A stretch of 51,095 nt of DNA, from contig JAPPFD010000029.1 of the NCBI GenBank assembly GCA_028823995.1, forward strand, positions 1 to 51,095, given 5' to 3'. This document shows, piece by piece, positions 7,508-16,618 of the stretch. The position numbers were made by a program, and so were the translations under genes. Within the stretch, counting starts at the first letter, position 1. Each line of letters starts with the position of its first letter. Under the pieces are notes generated by a model. It made no database searches, was not told the DNA's origin, and was given only the letters and a program-made list of their open reading frames with translations. Origin of the DNA: a bacterium. Its GTDB lineage: Bacteria; Actinomycetota; Acidimicrobiia; Spongiisociales; ZC4RG35.

Positions 7508-8266
7508 GTGCAACAGCCAGACCTATTAAATCCTTCGGAGTCGCCAGCCCAAGATACTACGAGAGAAGCTAGCTCGAGCTCTCTCCCTTGGATACGCAGC
7601 ACTCTCTGTAAATTGGTTCGCCTGTTTCGACGCATCGGTCATTTGTTGCAAAATGCCTACAGCGCCGTTCGACAACAAAGCCTTAAGTTTGGTGATTATA
7701 TAATACCGCGTGTGCTAAGAGGTATACTCTGGCTACAAACCAGTTGCAGAATAGCCGCTCAAGTACATAGTAGTTTAATAGATGCGTTCTTCACCTGGAC
7801 TGACAGACTAATAAGGAGAACGCTTAGGGCATTACTCGTTGTCATAATCTTGATAGCTCCAGTCTCCTATTTATCCCCCGCACAGGGTTGGTTTCTTTTC
7901 AATTGGCTCGCGATTGTTTTCCCTGGCACTTTGATTGGTGTCTGGTTTCCTACTCGGCGCGATCGGGCCACATCCTTCTTGCAAAAACATAGTGGCCGGA
8001 TTCTTGGTTTCATTTCTTTCTTGGTGACTGTAGTGTCGTTTAGATATGGCTTCGCGCTGTGGGAGTGGACTAATAGCCTGTCATCTGTGCTGGCAGTCTT
8101 ACTGTGGCCTTACCTCATTTGGACCGGTGTAGGATCCTTTCTGTTTTATGTCATGCCAGATAGTTGGCCCAGACTCCGAGGATGGATAGCTACCTTCACA
8201 TTGGTCTCAGCAGTATTGGCTGGACTATTCCTTTTTCTCCTCCTCCTGACAGCCAGCCAGTTCTAA
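7508..8266 (+). CDS. Multi-pass membrane protein ending the Ubl operon
   Basis: This 252-residue protein matches no family I recognise. The first 100 residues are basic and amphipathic, probably cytosolic. The rest carries four or five hydrophobic segments (near 107-125, 128-147, 163-182, 190-213 and 222-247). It starts at a GTG five bases after the E1 stop, so it is very likely co-transcribed with the Ubl genes. Its DNA is clearly AT-richer than its neighbours and uses many A/T-ending codons, which suggests a separate origin. In defence operons a terminal membrane protein is often the killing effector, and here it could be a target or effector of Ubl tagging. That is inference; there is no motif for pore formation or catalysis. 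Confidence 0.75.
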   Translation: MQQPDLLNPSESPAQDTTREASSSSLPWIRSTLCKLVRLFRRIGHLLQNAYSAVRQQSLKFGDYIIPRVLRGILWLQTSCRIAAQVHSSLIDAFFTWTDRLIRRTLRALLVVIILIAPVSYLSPAQGWFLFNWLAIVFPGTLIGVWFPTRRDRATSFLQKHSGRILGFISFLVTVVSFRYGFALWEWTNSLSSVLAVLLWPYLIWTGVGSFLFYVMPDSWPRLRGWIATFTLVSAVLAGLFLFLLLLTASQF

Positions 8267-8643
8267 AAGGGACCATGGGGGACCTGGCCTGGACTTGGCA
8301 TAAGCTATTGATTCCAGTTCAGGCTTCGCTGGCGCGTTGGGTTAGGTGTTGCACCTCTGTTGGAAATGTGTCCTGACGGCCATAGTGCTCTGTTGTGGTT
8401 GCTTGAGGCTGCTGGCCCATGTGGGACATGTTCCCTCCCCCCTTGGCAATTGCGGTAACATCCAAGACGACTCAAGACGCTATTGGGGTTCTGGTCCGCG
8501 AAGCATGAACGTACGTTTGGCATGTTGCAGCAGATGGAAGAGAGGATGTCGCATCTGGGATGGTGGCAGGTAAGTGGCTTGGTACAACGTGCTGATTGCT
8601 GGTGACGGGGGACACCGGGCGTGATGATTGAAGGTGAACCGTT
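8267..8643. other. Intergenic region before the restriction-like module
   Basis: No gene is supported in these 377 bases. They separate the Ubl operon from the helicase gene and probably hold the latter's promoter. A perfect 10-base palindrome (AACGTACGTT) lies at 8508-8517 within a CATG-flanked stretch and could be an operator. Reading frames here are short and uncoupled to ribosome sites. Confidence 0.45.
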
Positions 8644-11600
8644 ATGACTGTTGACTCCAAGGGCCGCGGGCTCTTTATCGTCGACAACAGCGTTTCCGGT
8701 TGGACCGGACGTCGGTACTTGGAAGAGTGGACCAGCATTGCGGAGGCGTTCGACATCGCTACCGGTTTTTTCGAGATCGGGTCCCTGCTAGCCCTTGACG
8801 GCAAGTGGCAGGGGCTCGACAAACTCCGAATCCTGATGGGTTCGGAGACTACCCATCGGACACGGAGGGCCATACTCGATGCGGTCAGGACAACAGCGGT
8901 TGACAGGCTTGATGGGAGTTTGGAGGAAGTCAAGGACACAAACCCTTTCCTGCACGGAGTTCCTGCCATCCTCGAAGGGCTTCGCTCCGGGCAGATCGAT
9001 TGCCGTGTCTACGACAAAGGTAAGTTCCACGCGAAGGCCTATATCACCCACGCACGGCTCGAAGTCGTGGGTTCTCAGGCACTGGTGGGTTCAAGCAACT
9101 TCACAAGGCCGGGTCTATCGGAGAATGTCGAACTGAACGTCCAGATACAGAGTGCGCGTGAGGTCGCGCAGCTCCAAGAGTGGTTCGAGACGCATTGGAG
9201 GGAAGCGAGAGAGGTTACCGAGGTCGTGATCGAGACGATCTCGCGCCATACGCGTCTGTTCTCGCCGTTCGATGTCTACGCGAAAGCCTTGCAGCAGTAC
9301 TTCAGGGGACACGAACTGACAGCGACCGAGTGGGACGAGACACGGTCCCGCATGTTCCGGCAACTTGATCGCTATCAGAAGGAGGCGTATTGGGCGCTCA
9401 TGAAGATCGCCCGTCGGCACAGGGGGGCGTTCCTTTGCGACGGTGTGGGTTTAGGAAAGACTTTTGTCGGGCTGATGCTGATCGAGCGGTTGATCCTTCA
9501 CGAGGGCAAGCGTGTGGCACTGTTCGCTCCCAAGGCCACCAAAGAGGGGGTATGGGAACCCCACCTGCATCGGTGGCTTCCGCACATTGGGGGTGTCGGC
9601 GGTGGCGCGGACTTCAGCAGCCTAGCCGTCTTCAGCCACACTGACTTGGGACGAAAGGGGGACTATCCGGCGCGTTTGAAGCGTGTTGCGGAACTCGCCG
9701 ACGTCGTCGTCATCGACGAAGCGCATCACTTCCGTAACCCAGGCCGGCGGGGTGACCCCGAGGCAGGAATCGAACCCTCACGGTACTACCGCCTTTTCGA
9801 CTTGCTCAGCAATACAGAACGCCCCAAGACCTTATTCATGCTGACAGCTACGCCTATCAATAACCGCCTAAGCGACTTCCGCCACATGGCCGAACTATTC
9901 ACGGGCCGCGATGAGGCATACTTTGCCGGATCGATCGGCGTGAACAACCTACGGGCGTACTTCAACCAGATGGAGAGGGAGCTTCGCAACCGGCTGGGAC
10001 AAGACGCGGTGGATGCCACGGAGCACATGACCGAAGCCCAAGAGATTCTCTTCAATGACACCTTCTTCCGAGAACTCGTCGTCCAGCGGAGCCGCGCTTA
10101 TGCGCGTGAGAGTCAAACTCGAGAGCACGGTAGAGCAGCCGCCTTTCCCGACCGGAAGGACCCTAAGGTGGCCGCGTACTCCATCCGCAAGACCTACGGC
10201 CGGATGCTCGACCTGGTTGAGAAGGCTTTCGCTAAGGAGAATCCGCTCTTCACGCTCCCCATGTACTACCCGCTTCACTGGTACCAGGGAGACGACAAGA
10301 ACGTGGACCCGTTCGAAGAGAACCGTCAGAAACAGGTGGTTGGTCTCATACGAACGAACTTTCTCAAGCGCTTCGAGAGCTCAGTCGCCGCTTTCGAGCT
10401 CTCCTGCGACCGCCTGCTCCGAAAACTGCTCTCGTTCGTTGAAGTTCACAGTAACAGCGACGCCGAAAGGAACCGCCTCGATCGGTGGAAGACGCAGAAT
10501 GCCGAAGTCTTGGGATACGTCCCCCGTCAGCGCCAGCTCTGGGGGGAACAAAGTGAAGAGGAAGACGACGAAGACATCGTTCCCCCGGAAATGCTAGAGG
10601 CGGTCGAACGTCTCGACCGTGCGGACTTCGACGTCAGCGAGATGCTGTTTGAGACGTTCCTAGACCTCGACCAAGTTGCACAGTTCTTGAACGAGGCTCG
10701 GAAGTTTGAACCTAGGCATGACGACAAGCTCCAGAAGCTCATCCGGCTGCTGAAGTCAAGAGCGTTGGCCGACCAGAAGATTCTGATCTTCACCGAGTTT
10801 GCCGACACAGCACGCTACCTCAAGCGGCATCTGGACGAAGCTGGTATCGAAGGCGTTGAACAGGTGGACAGCGCCACGAAACGCAATCGCGCCGATGTCA
10901 TCCAACGCTTCGCGCCCTACTACAACGGACTCTCGTCCCCAGAACTCGCCCACCAAGGCCGTCGGGAGATTCGCGTCCTTATCTCCACCGATGTCCTCTC
11001 GGAGGGCCTCAACCTCCAGGATGCCTCACGGATGATCAACTACGACATCCACTGGAATCCGGTGCGTCTCATGCAACGCATTGGCCGAGTGGACCGTCGC
11101 ATGAATCCTGCAGTTGAGGATCAGATCATTGCCGACCATCCCCAAGCTGCCGAGACGCGCGGTGCTGTCTGGTTCTGGAACTTCTTGCCGCCCGACGAGC
11201 TGAACGACATCCTTACCCTCTACACAAAAGTTACCCAAAAGACACTGATGATCTCAGAAACCCTGGGTATCGAAGGCAAGAAGCTTCTTACGCCGGAGGA
11301 CGACTACGAGGCTCTGAAAGAATTCCACCATGCCTACGAGGGCACACGCACAGCCGTCGAGGACATGCACCTCGAGTACCAGGCGTTGATCCAAACTCAT
11401 CCTGACCTGGAGGCGCGTCTCGCTCAGTTCCCTGGCGCGATCTTTAGCGGCCGTAAGCGTCCGGCAAAGGGTGTGCGTGGTCTGTTCCTCTGCTACGCAC
11501 TTCCAGCACTCGACAAGGAAAGGAACGAGTTCACCGAGGAGGCCGGTACCACACGCTGGTATCTCTACGACCTCGACCGCGAGACAATTGTTGATAGGCC

Positions 11601-11784
11601 AGGCGACATCGTTAACAGCATCCGATCAAAGCCCGCCACTCGCCGGCGCTGCACTATGGAAGAGAAGAGCCTCCTTGATGTTCGCGGGCAGATCGAGAAG
11701 CATATCAAGAACAGCTACCTGAAACGGGTGGATGCTCCATTGGGCATCAAACAGCGGCTTGTCTGCTGGATGGAACTGAACTAG
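8644..11784 (+). CDS. PLD nuclease-SNF2 helicase fusion (restriction-like)
   Basis: This 1046-residue protein joins an N-terminal phospholipase D-type nuclease domain to a SNF2/DEAH superfamily 2 helicase. The PLD half-site is near residues 128-150 (FHAKAYI, then GSSNFT). Helicase motif I is near 268 (DGVGLGKT), the DEAH box near 357 (VVIDEAHH), motif III near 399 (LTATPINN). The C-terminal RecA lobe covers about 710-820 (ILIFTEFADTARYL, VLSEGLNLQD, QRIGRVDRR). A charged linker separates the lobes. It would translocate on DNA and cut through a dimer of PLD sites. The gene lies ten bases before an adenine methylase gene, so the two form a restriction-modification pair. Similar helicases (DrmD) occur in DISARM, but the other DISARM genes are absent. 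Confidence 0.88.
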   Translation: MTVDSKGRGLFIVDNSVSGWTGRRYLEEWTSIAEAFDIATGFFEIGSLLALDGKWQGLDKLRILMGSETTHRTRRAILDAVRTTAVDRLDGSLEEVKDTNPFLHGVPAILEGLRSGQIDCRVYDKGKFHAKAYITHARLEVVGSQALVGSSNFTRPGLSENVELNVQIQSAREVAQLQEWFETHWREAREVTEVVIETISRHTRLFSPFDVYAKALQQYFRGHELTATEWDETRSRMFRQLDRYQKEAYWALMKIARRHRGAFLCDGVGLGKTFVGLMLIERLILHEGKRVALFAPKATKEGVWEPHLHRWLPHIGGVGGGADFSSLAVFSHTDLGRKGDYPARLKRVAELADVVVIDEAHHFRNPGRRGDPEAGIEPSRYYRLFDLLSNTERPKTLFMLTATPINNRLSDFRHMAELFTGRDEAYFAGSIGVNNLRAYFNQMERELRNRLGQDAVDATEHMTEAQEILFNDTFFRELVVQRSRAYARESQTREHGRAAAFPDRKDPKVAAYSIRKTYGRMLDLVEKAFAKENPLFTLPMYYPLHWYQGDDKNVDPFEENRQKQVVGLIRTNFLKRFESSVAAFELSCDRLLRKLLSFVEVHSNSDAERNRLDRWKTQNAEVLGYVPRQRQLWGEQSEEEDDEDIVPPEMLEAVERLDRADFDVSEMLFETFLDLDQVAQFLNEARKFEPRHDDKLQKLIRLLKSRALADQKILIFTEFADTARYLKRHLDEAGIEGVEQVDSATKRNRADVIQRFAPYYNGLSSPELAHQGRREIRVLISTDVLSEGLNLQDASRMINYDIHWNPVRLMQRIGRVDRRMNPAVEDQIIADHPQAAETRGAVWFWNFLPPDELNDILTLYTKVTQKTLMISETLGIEGKKLLTPEDDYEALKEFHHAYEGTRTAVEDMHLEYQALIQTHPDLEARLAQFPGAIFSGRKRPAKGVRGLFLCYALPALDKERNEFTEEAGTTRWYLYDLDRETIVDRPGDIVNSIRSKPATRRRCTMEEKSLLDVRGQIEKHIKNSYLKRVDAPLGIKQRLVCWMELN

Positions 11785-11793
11785 GGCTGATCG

Positions 11794-14700
11794 ATGCAGA
11801 CCGACCACCGCCAACGCCTCGCTGACATCCGCCGTTTTGACCAACTGGTCGTCTATCTCCGCGATGACCTCAGCTGGCCGATCGAATCGGATGACTTTGA
11901 GGAAATGACATTCGAGTACACGCCGGGGGAGCTTGGCATCGACGATAAGAATACGGCCAAAATCCAGGAGATCAGACGTCTGCGCCCCTTAGCGCCTAAC
12001 CAGCCATGGGGCATTTTCTTTGTCAAGTTCGAGCCGAAGCGCTTGCCTGTCGTAGCCCTGCGTCGCATCCTCGGCCAAGTCACCCTCAAGCGACGCGCCT
12101 CTGCCAACCCGTCCGAGCGGCAAGCTTGGGCCATTGATGACCTGCTCTTCGTTTCCAACTATGGGGAGGGCATGGAGCGCCGCATCGCCTTTGCGCACTT
12201 CTCGCAACCGGCGAGCGGCCGTGACCTGCCCACGCTCAAAGTGCTCGGTTGGGACAATCTGGACACGCCGCTCCACCTCGACGCCGTCGCACAAGAGCTA
12301 AATGACCACCTCACCTGGCCCGAAAACGAGGACGACCACGATGCTTGGCGCGATCGATGGCGCTCCGCCTTCACACTGCGCCACCGCGAGGTCATCACCA
12401 CCTCAAAGCAACTCTCCGAGCGCCTGGCCAGATTGGCCCGGGCGATCCGCTACCGCATTCAGACAGCATTAGCCATTGAGCCCGAGACTGGTCCGCTCAC
12501 CAAACTTATGAAAGAGTTTCAGACCGCACTCGTCCACGACCTAAACAAGACAGACTTCGCCGACATGTACGCCCAGACCATTACATACGGACTCCTCTCG
12601 GCCCGGATCGCCGGCCCGGCGGGCCGCAACGCGGACGACCTCGCTGCGCAGATGCGGACGAACCCGTTCCTGAACGAACTCATGGACACCTTTCTTCACC
12701 TGGGAGGACCCCACGAGAAATCGAGCGGACTTGGTATCGACTTCGATGAGCTGGGCATCTCCGAGGTTGTGGAACTCCTGGACCAGGCCAACATGGAAGC
12801 CGTAGTACGCGATTTCGGTGACCGCAACCCCACGGAAGATCCGGTCATTCACTTCTACGAGAGCTTTCTCGCCGACTACGACAGGGACCAGAAAGTGAGT
12901 CGAGGTGTCTTCTATACGCCGCGTCCCGTGGTCTCATACATCATACGCTCGGTGGACGAACTGCTCCGCGCGGAGTTTGGCCTCGAGGATGGCTTGGCCG
13001 ATGTCACAACCTGGGCTGAGATCACAAAACGCCTCAAAGACCTCAAGATTCCGGACGGCATCGCGCCGGACCAATCTTTTGTCCAGATCCTCGACCCGGC
13101 CACTGGCACAGGAACCTTCCTCGTGGAGGTCATAGACCTCATTCACAACACAATGAAGGAGAAGTGGCAATCGCTGGGCCACGCCGAACAGCAGATCGTA
13201 GCCCTGTGGAACGATTACGTCCCTAAACACCTCCTGCCTCGCCTACACGGCTACGAAATCCTGATGGCCCCCTACGCCATCGCACACCTCAAGATCGGCC
13301 TCAAACTACATGAAACCGGCTATCGCTTCGAAACCAACAAGCGGGCCCAGGTCTACCTGACTAACGCGCTCGAGCCACCCGGTGATAAGCAACTGAGACT
13401 CGATCTCCTCCCGGCGCTTGCACACGAGGCCGCAGCGGTTAACGAAGTCAAGCAGAACCAGCGTTTCACAGTGGTGATCGGCAATCCACCATACCTAGGG
13501 GAAGCCGGTCGAGGTGGTACCTGGATAGCAGCACTAATGCGGGGGTGGGAAGCTCAGCGTGAACGGAGCACCTTGAGCTACTTCGAAGTCGACGGAGAAT
13601 CCCTCAATGAGCGCAACCCGAAGTGGCTTAACGACCTCTACGTCCGTTTTACACGACTCTCCCACTGGCTGTTGGAGCAGGCTGGTAGTGGAGTTCACGG
13701 GTACATCACGAACCACAGCTACATCGACAACCCGACCTTCCGAGGCATGCGATGGGCCCTGCTCACATCCTTCGACAAGCTCTTTCTGCTCGACCTGCAC
13801 GGAAACCTGAAGAGGAAGGAGACAACACCCGACGGACGCAAGGACGGCAATGTCTTCGACATTGAACAGGGAGTAGCAATCGGTCTGTTCGTTAAGAAAT
13901 CTCCGGGCGCCCACATGTTCTCCGCTGCTCGTTTGCGTCATGCGGACTGCTGGGGAGCAAGGGCTGACAAGTACAAATGGCTACAAGACCACAGTGCCGC
14001 CAGTTCCAAGTGGGCCGATGTCGCTCCTTGCGCAGAGTTCTATCTGTTCAAGCCTTTTGAAGGTGTGGGGACGGATGGTTACTCAGACTGGCCCTCGATC
14101 AAGAGAATCATGCCGGTTAATTCAGCCGGAATTGTCACGGCTCGCGATCCACTCACAATCCACTTCGATTCTGAGACCGTGTGGAAAACAGTGACCGACT
14201 TCTGCAGAATTGACGATGAAGCAGCCCGCGCCAAGTACAAGCTTCGGAAAGACACTCAAGAATGGAAGATAGCGTGGGCCCAAGAAGACCTGCACCTGGC
14301 AGGGCCGTCCTGGCATGACATCAAGCCGATACTCTATCGCCCTTTCGATATCCGATTCACGTACTACACCGGGCAGTCGCGAGGGTTTCTGTGCAGGCCG
14401 CGTTCCGATGTCATGCTCCATTTGCTTGCGGGGGAGAACATAGGTCTGGTGACCTGCAGGCAACAGGCGCGGGATAGTGACCGGTGGGCGCAAGTGTTCG
14501 CCACGTCCCGGATCTCAGAGAGCTGTGCCATTTCGAACATAACCCGAGAGATCAACTATGTGTTTCCGCTCTACCTCTATCCGAGGGTAGGCAAAGCCGA
14601 CCGAACCGCACTTTTCAGCCGATGGCCTAAAGGCAAGAACGGTCGCACACCGAATCTCGACTCGGGATTTGTCAAACAGATTGCAAGTGCCACCGACCTG

Positions 14701-15303
14701 CGGCTCGATAGCGACGGCCGCGGCAACTTCGACGACACCTTCGGCCCCGAGGACGTCCTCGCGTACATGTATGCGGTGTTCCATAGTCGTGGTTACCGCA
14801 ACCGCTACGACTCACAACTCAAGCTCGACTTCCCCCGAATTCCGCTGCCAGGAGGGGCTGAGCTCTTCCGAGAGTTGGCGGAAGCTGGCCATGAGTTGCT
14901 GGCCCTACATCTACTGGAATCGCCGAAGCTCGATTGGCCAATCACCACCTACACAGGTCCCAGGAAACCCGTAGTTGGCCGCGTTGGTTGGTCGGACGGG
15001 ACCGTCTGGCTGGACGCTGGCAAAACCAACGCTCGCCAGGGCCACCGCGCCATTGTGCCCGGCACCATCGGATTTTTAGATGTGCCCGAGGAAGTTTGGG
15101 ACTTCCGAATCGGTAGTTACCAGGTGTGCCACAAGTGGCTTAAAGACCGCAGAACCCGGGTTCTCTCCGGCGAAGACATTGTCCACTACCAGAGAATCGT
15201 CATCGCTTTGGATGAAACCATCCGCATCATGTCCAAGCTCGATGAAATAGCCGTAGCCCACGGCGGCTGGCCCGACGCATTCTCGACCGGATCGCTGACA
15301 TAG
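11794..15303 (+). CDS. Type ISP-like N6-adenine DNA methyltransferase with specificity domain
   Basis: This 1169-residue protein is a gamma-type N6-adenine methylase. S-adenosylmethionine motif I (ILDPATGTGTF) is near residue 433 and catalytic motif IV (NPPY) near 562. The first 400 residues are a helical domain, and the segment FYTPRPVVSYIIRSVDE leads into the methylase. The C-terminal 200 residues (YMYAVFHSRGYRNRYDSQLK, DFPRIPLP) match the type ISP C-terminal specificity domain. In classical type ISP enzymes nuclease, helicase, methylase and specificity parts are one polypeptide; here nuclease and helicase are in the preceding gene, ten bases upstream. It probably methylates self DNA and supplies the target recognition for the pair. 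Recognition sequence unknown. Confidence 0.9.
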   Translation: MQTDHRQRLADIRRFDQLVVYLRDDLSWPIESDDFEEMTFEYTPGELGIDDKNTAKIQEIRRLRPLAPNQPWGIFFVKFEPKRLPVVALRRILGQVTLKRRASANPSERQAWAIDDLLFVSNYGEGMERRIAFAHFSQPASGRDLPTLKVLGWDNLDTPLHLDAVAQELNDHLTWPENEDDHDAWRDRWRSAFTLRHREVITTSKQLSERLARLARAIRYRIQTALAIEPETGPLTKLMKEFQTALVHDLNKTDFADMYAQTITYGLLSARIAGPAGRNADDLAAQMRTNPFLNELMDTFLHLGGPHEKSSGLGIDFDELGISEVVELLDQANMEAVVRDFGDRNPTEDPVIHFYESFLADYDRDQKVSRGVFYTPRPVVSYIIRSVDELLRAEFGLEDGLADVTTWAEITKRLKDLKIPDGIAPDQSFVQILDPATGTGTFLVEVIDLIHNTMKEKWQSLGHAEQQIVALWNDYVPKHLLPRLHGYEILMAPYAIAHLKIGLKLHETGYRFETNKRAQVYLTNALEPPGDKQLRLDLLPALAHEAAAVNEVKQNQRFTVVIGNPPYLGEAGRGGTWIAALMRGWEAQRERSTLSYFEVDGESLNERNPKWLNDLYVRFTRLSHWLLEQAGSGVHGYITNHSYIDNPTFRGMRWALLTSFDKLFLLDLHGNLKRKETTPDGRKDGNVFDIEQGVAIGLFVKKSPGAHMFSAARLRHADCWGARADKYKWLQDHSAASSKWADVAPCAEFYLFKPFEGVGTDGYSDWPSIKRIMPVNSAGIVTARDPLTIHFDSETVWKTVTDFCRIDDEAARAKYKLRKDTQEWKIAWAQEDLHLAGPSWHDIKPILYRPFDIRFTYYTGQSRGFLCRPRSDVMLHLLAGENIGLVTCRQQARDSDRWAQVFATSRISESCAISNITREINYVFPLYLYPRVGKADRTALFSRWPKGKNGRTPNLDSGFVKQIASATDLRLDSDGRGNFDDTFGPEDVLAYMYAVFHSRGYRNRYDSQLKLDFPRIPLPGGAELFRELAEAGHELLALHLLESPKLDWPITTYTGPRKPVVGRVGWSDGTVWLDAGKTNARQGHRAIVPGTIGFLDVPEEVWDFRIGSYQVCHKWLKDRRTRVLSGEDIVHYQRIVIALDETIRIMSKLDEIAVAHGGWPDAFSTGSLT

Positions 15304-15408
15304 ACTGCTCCGGGCGATGCACTTGACGGTTCCCGTCCCTGCGGTCCCGGCTACTAGCCGAGAAGCCTCGGTGAGTAATCTTCTCAATCTGCCTCCAACT
15401 ACCTAATT

Positions 15409-15441
15409 GGGCGGTGAGTGCGTGGTTCACCTTCACCGCCC
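15409..15441 (+). terminator. Strong hairpin after the methylase gene
   Basis: Arms GGGCGGTGA (15409-15417) and TCACCGCCC (15433-15441) pair perfectly over nine bases around a 15-base loop. It lies 106 bases after the methylase stop and before the protease gene. No T-tract follows, so it may be a Rho-assisted terminator or a transcript-stabilising hairpin. Confidence 0.45.
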
Positions 15442-15523
15442 CTTCTGGGCGTGAGCCGGACTTCCGGGTAAGGATCGTGAAGTACGGCCTCGCGGGCCAG
15501 CTGGCTTGCTCGGAGGTCCCTTC

Positions 15524-16243
15524 GTGATCACCTCAAATGTCATTCACCGTACGTTTCACATTCGCTACGGCGCTAAAAGCGGTACCGCCTTTGCTATCGA
15601 TCGCAGTAACCGTCAATACCTCATCACGGCCCGACATGTAGTTCCCGACATTGTTGATGACGACATCCTGCACATCTTCCACGAGAAACAGTGGAAGATG
15701 GTTGAGGTCAAAGTGGTCGGGACCGGCGAGGGCGGGATTGATGTTGCTGTCCTGGCCTGCCTTGTTCGGTTGGCACCCTCCCTTCCGCTGGAAGCGTCGG
15801 TGGCGGGCCTTACCTACGGGCAGGATGTCTACTTCCTCGGGTTTCCCTTTGGATGGGATGCCGGCGCGGAAAACATCAACCTCAACTTCCCACTGCCATT
15901 CGTGAAATCTGGGATTGCCAGTGCAATAACCTTTGACGATCCAGCTCATATCTATGTCGATGCGCACGGGAACCCGGGGTTTAGTGGCGGCCCGCTGGTC
16001 TTCAAGGATCCGCAGGGTGGCCCGACTGAATTCAGTGTGGCCGGCATTGTGTCGAATGCTCCGACACCGCTGCTCACTCCTGTCGTGAACAGCGCAGGCA
16101 AACCGGTTGACACCTTAGGAGGTTCTGGAGCGTTCCTTGCTGAGAACCAGGGTTTCGTGGTTGCGATAGGCATTCGCCACGCTACAGAGATTATTGACGC
16201 GAATCCCGTAGGGTTCGAATTGCCCGAGGACGAGGCCAAATAA
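15524..16243 (+). CDS. Trypsin-like serine peptidase, cytosolic
   Basis: This protein of about 239 residues has the chymotrypsin-fold triad: His in ITARHVV, Asp in GIDVAVL and Ser in the GNPGFSGGPLV box. No signal peptide or PDZ domain is visible, so it probably acts inside the cell. The GTG at 15524 is preferred over an upstream TTG at 15506 because a GGAGG ribosome site sits seven bases before it. It lies at the right end of the defence island, separated from the methylase by about 220 bases with a hairpin, so it may be transcribed alone. Trypsin-like peptidases occur as effectors in several conflict systems. A role in defence is inference; a housekeeping protease is possible. Confidence 0.8.
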   Translation: MITSNVIHRTFHIRYGAKSGTAFAIDRSNRQYLITARHVVPDIVDDDILHIFHEKQWKMVEVKVVGTGEGGIDVAVLACLVRLAPSLPLEASVAGLTYGQDVYFLGFPFGWDAGAENINLNFPLPFVKSGIASAITFDDPAHIYVDAHGNPGFSGGPLVFKDPQGGPTEFSVAGIVSNAPTPLLTPVVNSAGKPVDTLGGSGAFLAENQGFVVAIGIRHATEIIDANPVGFELPEDEAK

Positions 16244-16277
16244 TGACAACCCGAACGGGCTGCTCGATCAAAACCGG

Positions 16278-16580
16278 CCTCGGCGCCGACATTGCCGATC
16301 CTGATCCGCCGGTGCCCGCCGTGATCGAGTAGCTATCCCGTAACGGGGGGCGTCGAAAGCCAACTCGTTCGCCAGGTTCATGCCGACGTTCCCGGGTCGG
16401 AGATGGCGGCAAGCCCTAGAGTTTGCGCCGCCGCCCCAAGTTGCCGATCACCGGTTACCACGACCAGGTCATCAATGTCCACCGACGCCGCCGCGACGAG
16501 CAATCGCGTCATAGGCTCTCAACTCCAAATCCTCGGCCAACTGGCCGGCTCTTTCCACCCAAGTCCGCAGTGACCGCCAC
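16278..16580 (-). pseudogene. Degraded copy of PIN toxin 3' end (direct repeat with 18531-18830)
   Basis: This stretch is a diverged direct copy of 18531-18830, offset by 2253 bases. The copy covers the 3' half of the PIN gene and its downstream flank. Relative to the intact gene it has a two-base deletion near 16496-16505 (in the AYDAIQL region) and an extra C near 16558-16561, so the frame is broken more than once. No start or N-terminal half remains. It fills most of the 375-base gap between the protease and acyltransferase genes, in which no functional gene was seen. Confidence 0.75.
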
Positions 16581-16618
16581 TATTTCAACAGCCCTGCTCC
16601 CCCGCCGTGATGTCCTGA

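Noticed and set aside
8644..15303. Complete DISARM system
   Set aside because: A SNF2 helicase and an adenine methylase resemble DrmD and DrmMI, but no DrmA, DrmB or separate DrmC gene is present on either side.
8644..15303. BREX system
   Set aside because: The methylase could recall PglX, but there is no PglZ phosphatase or BrxC-type ATPase, and the C-terminal domain fits type ISP.
16200..16225. tRNA T-loop-like GGGTTCGAATT
   Set aside because: The bases lie inside the protease coding region (encoding GFELPED) and no acceptor or anticodon stem can be formed around them.
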